From Ornithodoros turicata (Eukaryota > Arthropoda > Arachnida > Ixodida > Argasidae), in the NCBI RefSeq assembly GCF_037126465.1, contig NC_088206.1:73659687-73723686 (forward strand): 64,000 nt of DNA, written 5' to 3'. The notes beneath the pieces were generated by a model. It ran no database searches. It was not told the DNA's origin and saw nothing but the letters and a program-made list of their open reading frames with translations. The first letter of the stretch is position 1; each line of letters opens with the position of its first letter. Both the position numbers and the translations under genes were made by a program. Shown piece by piece: positions 43,376 to 54,800 of the stretch.

Positions 43376-46300
43376 TCAATCTAATGGCACTGGCTCCAAT
43401 GGCTCTTCTAGTGTCTCCAGGTCAAACATGAATTCTGGAAAATAAACACCGTGGCATTATACAGCTACACCCTTTAGCGATAGGCCTCCTCATTTTCTGC
43501 TTTTATGCGAAAGCTTAGAGGAGTCTGCAACTACGAAAAGTTTAATTGCTGAGCTCCACATACTCCTATGGGCAACACACTTTTGCTGACTAGAGTTGCA
43601 GCCAACACCGACATCAGCTGTTAATCTAAACAGGTTTGCCTCTTGCGAGACAGATACACATATGCGTGATGTCTTAGGCCCATAGAAATACAACAGCCCA
43701 AAAAAATTAAACTTTTCTTATTTGCTTTATCACATAACAAGGCCCCTCCAGGCATTTACCGCGCAAATCAGAAGATGAGCCCTTGTGAAAAGTCAGAAGG
43801 AGATTGCAGGAGTGAAAGCAAAGTTTTGACCATCAGCGGAGCAAGTCATATAAAACCAACTACAGTCAACAAAGCTATGACACTTCGGCCCACACAAAAC
43901 ATCACGCAGCCTGTCACCGCGTACTTTTGAACCAGGAGGTATGGGTCAAAGGGAAGTATGGGTCAAAGGGAGGGTCTCATCCGTTCGTCAGTTTCGAAAC
44001 TAGTGTCCTTTGTATTCCTCATGGACCACCGCATCTAAAATCCCACGTGAAATAGCTGCTGTTAATTTTGACGTTATTTCCTATTTCGAATAGTTTGACC
44101 GTTATTCCGCAGAATGCATGACAAGGGCAGATGCTGATATACGCTCAACAGGATGTTGAGTAGGCTGGAATTCCCTTCCTCGCAAAGCTAGAAAACATCA
44201 CTCCCTAAGAACCAATGAGGGCGTGACCTCGAGGAAAGGAAGCCCCCTTTCCCTCCTTCCCTTAGGGAGTGATACCACGCCACCATAGCCTCTGCAGTTG
44301 TGGAAGCGGTGCTAATCTTTAAAATTTGTTTATGTAAATCTAAGCACTTTTCAAACTAAAAAAAAAAAAAATCAGCAGGCGCCAAACAATAGCTTCATGG
44401 ATAGGCTTCCGGATGCGACAGTCCCTTTAAGCGTTGATTTTTGTACAAAGCTGAACTGACCCTCGTAGCACGGAGGAGTGACGTAGAGGATGGGAAAACA
44501 GACAGGTGGTGTGAGGGAGACATTGGAAGGTGGTGGACATGCTAGATGCCCTCGCAAGCTTCGCAGGACTTTCATGTCCTTTTCGGTTAGTCTCTCTTCC
44601 TTTGGCAGGATGTCCAAGTAGTCTGCAAAATATGGTAGGGAAAGCTTGAGAGGAGTTCTCAAAAGATTGGCACGTCGACAAAGTACCGGTTAAGTACTTA
44701 ATGAGCGAACCCCAGAAGGTTTAGGCTTACTTTCTGCCTTTGTGCGCAAATTGGATTATGTGGACCCCAAATTCACTGGCCCGTACTGCCATTAATACCC
44801 AAAAACCCTATCAGTCTAAAGTCATTCAGTCAGTCATTATCTAGAAGATATTATTCATTAGTCATTATCTATAAGAGACTATAGAGATTATATTAAGTTG
44901 TTGCACTCATTTGTAAAGTATACCTAGGTGTGAGTCAATAGGGAAGCTGTTTCATCGACACGCTATTTTGTGTATTACTTAGTCACCTATAATTTGCAAG
45001 GCTGTAAAGGCTGTGTATGTGTCAAGCAAAGTCCACGCTCCTTCTGTGCCACTGTGTTTCTCCCCAAAACCATAAATAAACTGAGTTTCATTGCACATAT
45101 TTCATACAACGAACCAGTTTGAACTGATCCAGGCGTCGCCCTGCAGCTGAATCGAAACCAAACCTACGTGTCTGCAAGGAAAAATGAACTGCAACAATAA
45201 AATTTTTGTTTCGGCACACTGGCCACAACACACCCGCAAGCCATTAATATCCTAGGGACATCCCTACAAGGTCTGGACATCCACAGGATATCTATGGGAT
45301 GTCGTACAATGACATTTGCGTTTTCGGCAACATGGGCCGTGGATAGCTCCCTAAGGCCCACATGGATCTGTGGCATCATGTCACAGAATCTCCGTGATAT
45401 GGTCATCAGTTATACCAATTTTCCCAATGATGAAGTCTCAGCTGGAACGCCTTTATCGTGTAATAGATACATTTCAGGATAGTAGTAACAATTTCCTCGT
45501 TCGTCTTAAGTAACCCGCATGGTTTTAGGTGCTTCAGAAGTATCCACAGGCCAATCTAGCGGAGAAAGACATTAAAATCCCATAGCTTACCAACGTCTTT
45601 GATACATTTCCTGCACTTTGGTTAACTCGCTTAGTTTTTGATCGTAAGAATTTCGGATGATACGAATATTTTCTGCTCTTGTTCATGGATCTTTCCTAGA
45701 TTTGAGACAGCACTCGAGGTCTTAACACTCAGTACTATTTCCAGTTTTTTTTTTTTTTTTTTTTTCGGTTCCCCTTCCCATAATCCGACAAGCTAACAGA
45801 CTATCTGTTGCGCAGGGCAGAGAAGAGATTCATTGGGGCCAAGTCTGTACAGTGCTCTAGACCCGGTAACAAAGCTCAATATTGTAGACCACAAATGATA
45901 ACTAGATAGAAACGGAAAAATGTCAAACCATCGTCAACTTGAGGGAACATGCTTTCAATCTCGGAGTCACCTTCCTCCTCTTCAACAACATCCTGAAAGA
46001 AGAAAAATTTAAAGCTCTTCTCAACTGAGATTTTTAATCCATCCATTTGGAACTGGGAAAGATGTTTTGTCTCAATAATGGCACGAACGTGGAACACGAA
46101 CTTGACAAGCTCTTAGTGACGAGCAAAAGCTTTTTTTTTCTAGCGTGTTTTCTCAAATACCTCCAGAGCGGGAACCAGATATTCATTCCAGTCTGGAGAA
46201 GAGGGTGCTGCATTGGGAAGACCTACAGAGAGAACATTGGTCATGATCGCACACCTTGTAGACGTGGCATCGGGTGTTTCATGAAAAAAAACCACCGTGT

Positions 46301-49300
46301 AATTCAGAAACAGTCGATACTATCGAAGAACTTCCCTTTTGGTAAAAATCCTCGAGGCATTCCGCAAGAGCAGGGAGTGCCTCGTTTGTGAAATAAAAAT
46401 CCTAGAATATGTAGGCCAATGCCTGAAATTGCGGGGCCCTAGTCGTAACGGGTCACCTTTACAACAGTCGCGGCATCAATTTCGACCACCACCACAACCG
46501 ACAACACTGAACATGAAGAGAACTCAGTCGAGTGAGACATTGCCTGTTACAAAGCTTTCCACTCCAGGAGGGGATGGGGGTGGAGAGAACATGTCCCCTT
46601 CCTGCACGACGTCAGACCCCGTGCGGGCGTTGGATGCCCTACAGTGACCCCGTAAATTGAGCAGCATGTGCGCCGACAGACGGTCTTCTTTGGGAAGGAT
46701 GTCGTAGTCATCTGCAACACGTTCATTCCATTGTATACTCTGTTCTAAATAAAGTGCGTACTTGCGCTCACCAGCGTAGTCGTTATACAACGACATAGTC
46801 TCCACTTCAGACGACAGTCTTTCAACTTTGGCAGGCTGAAAAACAAACGGTAGACGACATAAGCCAACGTAAGGGAGCGGCCAATGTTGGGAAGGTACCT
46901 GTTCCCGATTTGAATCAACCTTGAGACAGGTCTTTGCCTTTGCGCTTCGAGCCTCGATTGTCTTTCGAGACTCCAGCATTTCGTTGGAAATGGACCCTGA
47001 AAGTGTCGCGCAACAATGGCTAGCAAGTGGTCACGTTTTAAGGTGCACAAACACACATTTATTTGCGCGTATAAAACGAGTTACGTGTACATGGGTGGCA
47101 TCAACTAGGCAGCAAAGAACGTCCCTTACAGCTAAAACATGAACAATAAACGCGGAACTCTCGTTTGGCCGCGTCACACTAGAAAGACCTCGATCGGCTG
47201 ATTTCAACAGGAAGCGGATGTCAACGGTCATGAGACGCGCAAGTTTTTAGATTTCAGAGTCGCACGGGACGACAGCGGCACCTGGCCTAGCGTGACCGTG
47301 AACGTCGACAAATTAGCCAACAAAGTTGAGGCGACCGGTTCTTGTGGCAGTGACATGTTTCATGAAGGTCCGTGAAACGAAAATGATAAAATGAGCTTCT
47401 GCAAGCACCAAAAGCACGGGTCCCATTGCCCAATCCTCCTGCCAACACTGTACAAAACAAAGGGGCAGGTGTGTCCCCCTTGAGAGGGGGCAGCTCTTGC
47501 GGGGTGCAATAAAGTCTGGGTGAACAGGACGCTTGTGTAAGGGAAATAGAAGACACTTGGCAACGCAAAAAAAAAACGCAAGAAAACTGAATACAATTAG
47601 CGCCCCGTTTGCTCTCTGGAGTTGCGGTTTCGGGGAACGAATTAAAATCACGCGACGTACAGAGACAATCGAAACGCACGATTACAGCTTTCAGATTTCT
47701 TATTTGTCTGTGTCACATTAGATATGCCAGAAGTAGAGTTTTCATTCGACAATGATAAAACAGTTATACGTGTCACTCCCGAGTACCCCAAAGTACCCCA
47801 AACTATGCCAAGTTTCACCTTCCAGTGCACAAAATGGAAAAAACGTGGCAATCGCCTCCTTTTATGCTTCAGCGTCAGCCACTGCCGAAAAGCCTGCTTG
47901 TACAAATCTTACAACAACCGCGCTCACGATCACATGCTCTGTCTGCGCAGCGCGACTGGAATTGGAGTTGTGAAGAACAAAATCAGCGGATCAATCCCTG
48001 CGTAGATCACCCATTTACCGCGCGTTGACGTTGCCAGAGTGAGACTGTGCGCCCGACACGAACAGAAACAGTTTCGCCGACAACGCTTGAAGGAAATTGA
48101 AGTCCCGTCATTGTAACGTGACACTGCCCATTGTGTTCTCTGAAGAATTTAGTGCGTAAAATGGGAACTCACCATTTGATGACACATTCTTAATTACTGG
48201 ATGGAAGCAGTCAATGTTGCCACCTGAAGCCTGGGGAAAACATGTAATGCGAACAACAATGAAAAACGGACCAAATAACAAATCGTACACATTGCAGATT
48301 GAATGGAAATGGTCCTGATGGCAGTGGAGAATAGATACTATGCGAGATATGCAATATATAAAAAAAAAGCAAGAAGTCATTATACAAACAGCTCAGTTTG
48401 TCTTCTTTGCTTAATGTCACAGGATTTTCACATTTGTTTTCCCAAGGTAAACACACGAAAGAGTTGAGGATAAAGAAGCTTTGTTGCAAATTATTTGTTT
48501 AGCAAAAACAGAATTCTTCGGGTTGAGATGTTTTTAAAGTGACACTTTCAGAAACATGCGCGTGAAATTAGTACCACAATGTTAGAACTTGTTCGACAGC
48601 CTATTTCGTAAATTTTTTCTCCCCAAAAATTGACAGATATTAAATAAATGAGTCGTACAGGATAGCACTATCTCTGCAGCAGGGGGAGCGTCAAAAAATT
48701 GTGGCAACATGCTTTCGTACAGCGTGCAGCTAACTGTATCCGCAGATGATTATTTCCCAATTCGTCCGCTCCTTCGAGAGAACTGAGCAGCAGCAGCATC
48801 GTCATCACCGCCGCTCTCCAATCATCGTCTTCATCGTGGCTCATCCACAAAAGCGATGGGCGCAAGAGAGGCCACGGGAGTTCATCGGCCGTCGACGCAT
48901 CGACATCTAATGAACTCTTTAATTCGGCGTTTTACCGACCTAAAGCATTAATAAACGTCTATCTTGTCTTTGGTAACATGGCTGCTGAAAAGGCTGTTTC
49001 AACTGCCACGTGACCATCTTTCGGGTTACATCTTTCCTCGATCACATGCCTCTGGCTGTGGTACAATTTAAAATTATTTCACGTCAGCTCCACAAGGACT
49101 ACGGGTTTATGCACCCTGGGTGTGCGTCAGAAAAACCTCACACCCATCCCAGATATACACGCTGGTCACATTTTCTCCCCCCCCAAATTTTTTTTAAAGG
49201 AGTAGCAAGCCAGCACTTGCCTGGCTGACATCTCCTTTTTGTGTGAATAAACATATACCCCCCCCCCCCCCCAAAAAAAAAAAATTGTGCTAGTCCGAGT

Positions 49301-50265
49301 GTCTGCCTCTTTGCACTTACACTTCCATAGACTCGAGTTCCAGAAATCTTGGCTGAACTGTTGGCAACATCCGACAGGGCTTGCTTCCTGCCTTTGCTCA
49401 GGAGGGATTTTGGTGTTGGCAGATCCCGAACAACTGCAAAATACAAACTGTCAGGATGAAATCACTCTGATGGCAATGGAATAAGGTCTTCCGCTCTGAG
49501 GAGGTAATTAACGAGACAATAACAGAACCCGGCTCACAATAATGCAATCGGAAGGTTTTCATCAACCCCCATAATTGAACCAGTCAAAATAAATGCGGCT
49601 GAAATCGAACAAGTCCAACGCAAGCACCGCAGGTTTAACGAGTCGCACAAATTCGTTAATATCTGTTTAGTGAACGCAATTGTGCACCTTGTCGAACAGC
49701 GCACTTAAAAACCGCTAATCGAGAGTTCCTACCGCTGTCTGGTCTTGTCAACCTTTCGTGTTCCTATGCCTCGAATGACCTTGCATGTCCTTGAGGCTTA
49801 TTGCGTTTGCGTCAACAATAATGAAATGGTAAAATAACGTAACCGAAACTAACCTAATTTGTTGTAAATAGAAGTTGTGGTACTGACGCCAAAGGTGACG
49901 CCAACTGAAGGAATGCCAAAAAATATGCCATCTGAAAATCAATGCGCGGTGACTCGGCCTTCATACTTGACGAATTCAAACACCTCAGGGAAAAGAGGTT
50001 CTGACACCATGTTCATTTCTGACATTTGAGACGTACGGGTGTCTGTGTCGTCCCTAATCGTGTAACCTGCCGAGGCCAATTCTCCTTGTTTACGTCCTTT
50101 ATGCATGGTTTACGCCAAAATAAGGATTTTATGTCCCGCCTTCAGTCAAATTGTTAGGAGATTTCACGTACTTGTGTTAGAAGAGCTGCTTGAACGGTTC
50201 TTTGGCCGCATGAAGGTGCTGACGTCCGAGTTCTCGGCGCTAGTCGTTCGTATGGGGGATGCCAT
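43376..50265 (-). CDS. Securin-like separase inhibitor with duplicated core
   Basis: Nine exons join in frame: 50265-50172, 49433-49321, 48230-48173, 46996-46899, 46835-46772, 46711-46551, 45992-45929, 44622-44461 and 43434-43376, giving 873 nt (290 residues). Securin holds separase inactive until the APC/C destroys it at anaphase. Exon 2 has a D-box-like KQALSDVAN, with Lys where the box normally has Arg; I see no KEN box, only AEN in exon 1. The family's conserved core is the acidic segment seen here as SEIESMFP (compare human PEIEKFFP), followed by YLDILPKEERL (compare FDLPEEHQI). That core occurs twice, in exons 5+6 and in exons 7+8. The C-terminus is short and acidic (EFMFDLETLEEP). A minus-strand AATAAA lies at 43319-43324, about 50 nt past the stop. 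The donors of exons 6 and 8 are the least certain joins. Securins are poorly conserved, so the name rests on this core plus the D-box-like motif. Confidence 0.62.
43963..44430 (+). repeat. MITE-like family A, short copy
   Basis: The left end TCAAAGGGAGGGTCTCATCC and right end GGATGCGACAGTCCCTTTAA are imperfect inverted repeats. TCAGTTTCGAAACTAG matches the copy at 1-690. It lies in the last securin-like intron, about 30 bp beyond the exon 8 donor. Confidence 0.65.
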
Positions 50266-51879
50266 GGCACAGCTTGACAACGGGCGAACGCTTGTCTAAA
50301 AATGCCGTCTGTTGAGCTGGACTGCTTCGCAAAAAGGCCTTGTGCACAGCACAACTGCTGTGATATAATGACTGATGTTCAGCGTGGCGCGTGTGGCGTT
50401 TAAACCAGTTTAAACCTCGCTCGTTCAATGTAACTGAATACGGCACGCCGTAGTCCCGTAGAAGACTAGAAGCTTCTATTTTTATTTTTATGCAACAAAT
50501 ATTACTCCAAATTAATTACACTATAAAATTGGAAATATAAAATTTGTGTAGAATTTTAAATATAATAGCAATACATACAGCAAAACCCTGTCGAATTCTC
50601 TGGTTTGTTGATGATGAGATGATGAGGTCGGATAAGGCCGGCCGAAACAGCTATCCAGTGCAGCGACCGACAACGTTTCGCTTCGACGTTTCGGTTTCAC
50701 AGAAATCACCTCGCAAATATGAAAACCAAAGATATATTACTGCAGTGCTAAGACTGCCGTTCAGTGCTTTGTCTGAGATTTGTTTGTTTAAGGAGTACCC
50801 ACTAAAAGCTGCTATTTAAATAATACTGATCGATACTATACGTAACAGAGGAATTTGCAAGAGCACACTGTCCCGAAAACGACCTCCGCGGGTTATCATT
50901 TTTTGATTGAGAAGAGATACTCGATGAAAGCAATTCCTGTTCTGCCAGTGCGAAAAAGAGTAACAGCTCAAAACTGTTCTGTTCGTGCAACTTGTGCCAA
51001 ACGTCAAAATTTTACTGATATTGTACACGCAATGGATACTGGATGAGCGATGAACCAAGCTAGTGGTTCATGACTTGAAGACCCGAGACGAGGTAGGGAC
51101 GATAACAGCCAAACACAAACACGGTCTGGGGTGTTCAAGTCATGGATCGTCACCACCAGCTCGCTTGCTACTTAACTTTCCTTTCGTTAAGCTAGTGGGT
51201 CCGCTTTGTCAGAAATTAAGCAACGAGGCAGTAAAAAGCAAACTACGACATATACCAACTCCTAAAAACTCCTACGTATCCTACCGGCTATCCAGCGATA
51301 CACGATCGGCGCGCGCAAAAGCACATTCGGCGCCATCTATTGAATATGCAGGGAACCTTCTTCGGCGCCGTCAGGGTAACAGAGCATGCGCAGAAGCGTT
51401 TGGAAAAGGTCCATTGTGCAAGAGGAAACTCTTTACGTGAACAGGTTAGTGAAGACAAGGCAAAAAATTGAGTCACGTAGGTTGAAGTATGAAGAAGGCT
51501 GAGGTGAGTTGGAGACAATTCTTCAGAAAAATTGGTGAGATGAAGTGAGAAAATTAAAAACAGTGAGGTGAGGAACAGTTGAAAAATGAGGTTGAGGTGA
51601 GGCAAGGAAAATATCTCCCTAAAATTGAGATAAGTTGAGGAAAAGCGACGAAAATTGAGACGAAGGCAAAGACTGTGAGGGCATTTGCACCCCTGTGGCA
51701 CACACTCAAACCATGAAAGCAATTCAAGCACAAACATGAGGTGTACGTCAGCATTTCAAATAAACGAAAAAATTTTAATAAAGCCACTAAAACCACTTTG
51801 TATCACGACCACTGAATGTGCAGACTGAGCATGCCACTGACTAACATGTTTTTTTTGTGTGTGTGTGTCCTATCTGCAT
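50266..51879. other. Intergenic stretch between securin-like and ZNFX1 genes
   Basis: About 1.6 kb with no supported exon. It should hold the securin-like promoter just above 50265 and the ZNFX1 3' UTR. A GTGAGGTGAG-rich purine stretch lies at about 51480-51660. Confidence 0.5.
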
Positions 51880-54800
51880 TTACAACCGGAGCAGTTCAAA
51901 GTTTCCCAGGTTATTCATTTCTGACCAAGCCGGGTGCTGAGCTCCATCCATAGCCGTGGCCACACGATTGTCTGCGCGCAGAGCGTGCCTCGCGCCACCA
52001 ATTATCGCTCCACATTCGTTACATTTCCCTTCCTGCATGGCTCCTCCGCATTCAGTGATGGCGTAAACATGACCATTGGGGCACTGATACCAGTGTCCCC
52101 GAGACAAATCCATTGCGCCTAAAATTTCTCTCTTTTCGGTATCACTGACATTGATGACGGCGTCTCCGGCGTACTTCTGCGCCCGTTGCAGAAGCTCTTT
52201 CACATCCTGGTCACGTTCGAAACGAAAGATGGTCGTTACGAGAGAGAGCGCTTCTGTCAGACATGTCGTGACTTTGTCGTTTTGTGAATACGTTTTGACC
52301 ATTTTAAGGACTTCTGCCAGAAGTTTAAGTCTATAAACTTCTTGCGCAATGTCTTGGAACCGCTGCGGTGTCGCTTCGAAGCTGGTCTGTACGAAAGCCA
52401 GTGCGGTTTTGTGCAGATTTGCGATTCGCTCGCAGAGATGCGAGTCATAGGCTGGCGGAAGGGAAACATAACTGAGCTGGTGGTGCACAGCGGAGAGGTC
52501 TTCGAAGAAGCTCACAAAATTCTCTATGTTCGCCTGAAGTGTATCTTTGCTTTCTAATTGCTCTGCCAGACGGTGCTTCGGGAGGTCGGGTGAGACGAGG
52601 GCTAGTCTGTGCCTCAGTTCTTGCCCCTTCTCTTTGGTCAAAGGCATTAATGCCTTTCGTTTCACCTTCTCGATGCCTTCGAGACACTGTTTGACGACAT
52701 TTGCGTAACGCAAATTCTTGCGTATGGGCGTTTTGCACATGGGACACGTCTTCACCTGGATCGCATCGGACGACTGTTGCATCCAGCTAGTCAGTCCGGA
52801 TTCCTCGAGGACGTGTCCGCAGTCTTCGAGCTGAACGAAGCGTGCGTCTTCTTCCTCTTCGGTGCCAAAGAAAATGGACGTCAGTTCCTCCCTGTTGCAA
52901 ATCCTGCACAGTTTTGGACATGGCTCTCCGCAGAATCCAACGCAAGGATGTTTGCATAGAGGGAGGATCCTCTCGCATGGCTTCTGGCACGGTGGGCGTA
53001 AGCACGGTTGGCAACATAGCTGTTCGCACCTCTGATGCTTACACTGCCAGAGACACCTTTCCGAGCATGGCACGCAGATGTCTCCGCATTTCTTTCTGCA
53101 ACGACTGTGCTGGCATTCGTTTTCGCACTTAAGTCGGCAAGGAGGGCAGTTCATGGCGCACGGTTCCTTGCACTCGTGTCCGCACACCAATACACGGCCG
53201 CACTTCTGGGAACATTTTTTGTGAAAACGGTTCTGAAAGCAGGATCCGCAGGTGCCCTTGCAAGGGTGTTCGCAGGACAGAGTAGACGTGCAGGGTGCTC
53301 TGCAACGTGCAAGAACCTTTCCATAGTTGGCAGCATCTTTGCAAGGTAGCGAGACATCGTGGCCACATTTGGACCGTACGGTTACCTTGACGTTACAGGC
53401 CGTCGAGCAGAGTGACCCGCATGGCTCCGGACACAGGTGGCCACACTTGAGAGTCTTGATGCAGGGTTTGCGACATGTCCAGTCACTCGGAGACACGGAG
53501 CAGGGGATGTCCGCCCAGTGTTCACAACTGGGAATCTGCGTCACAACAGGTACTCTGCACGGAGCGCACGTCTCGTAGCATTTAAGCCTGCAGGTGTGGT
53601 TACGAGCGCAGATTATTTTTGCGCATGGTTTTGTGCACTTCATCTCTTTGTGCTCAACATCGTAAGCGTGACAGATGCGACTGCAAGCGTGTCCGCAGAT
53701 GAGGCGCGCGCCGCAGGGGAGGTTGCAGCCGCCCTCGGGTACCTTCCGGAAGTCGGCTGCGCTTGAAACGGGTGTCAATCGCTCCGGGTGCCTCGGACAC
53801 TTGAGGACGAGGGTATTACCAATGGCCGCTTTGGCCTGCAATGTCAACGTAATCCCTTCCCACAATTTACTGGACCGTGCCATCATTTCAAAATTCCCGA
53901 CACAAAACAAGCCCTCACGGGCCCGCGAGAGTGCAACGCAGACGCGGTTCCCTGCCTTGAGGAATCCGATGTTCCCTTCCGCGTTGCTCCTCACAAAGGA
54001 CAGCAAGATTATGTCATTCTCTTCACCCTGAAAATTATCCACCGCCGTGATGCGAACGCCCGCAATCATTTCTTGTTTGGCAATTTTTCTTAGTAGAAAC
54101 ACCTGGCCTGAGTACGTGGTCAAAATGGTGATCTGCGATGGTGCGTACCCTTGCAGGATCAGGTACTTGCATAACTTTGCCAGAAACTCTCCCTCATGCT
54201 GATTAGAACGGCTCTTTGAGTCATCTGCACCGGACTCGTGCCTGTCATGGGTGAGAAAGAAAAGGTTGCACGAAACACCGAGGACGTCTTCGTATTTGAG
54301 GACAGACTCGTCGTTGTCCAGAGTCCTGTAGATATGCGGAACCAGGAGGTGGACAAAGTCGGGCCTCATACGATGCTGTCTCTCTAGCTTGCTGCACTGC
54401 ATCCCGTTCATCAGCATGCGTTCGAAAAGGCTTACGTCCAGCTTGTAGTGCTTGGCCAACTCGTAGACACCAACAGAGGGTCTCAGTTGCTGGTGGTCCC
54501 CAATGAGGATGAGCTGCTCCGTTGCTGGCGACAGCGACGTCACGACGTGCGTTTCCAACAGCTCCGCGGCTTCTTCTACGATGACGATACGTGATCTCAG
54601 TTGCTCGACGAGGGAATGAAATTTGGCAGCGCCAGTTGTCGTCATCCCCACAACATGGGCAGACTTAAGAACAATAAGGTCCTGTACTTGTCGAAGTTCT
54701 TTGAGCTCACTCATCTTCTGGCAAAATTCTTCCTGCAGTTCCTGCAGGCCTGTCTTCACTCTTGTCACATAGTCCTGCACCCAGCGAGAATAAAGCCTCC

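Noticed and set aside
45744..45765. Long T run, and similar homopolymers at 49258-49285, 60268-60285 and 62271-62285
   Set aside because: These are ordinary homopolymer tracts, prone to length error, with no structure around them.
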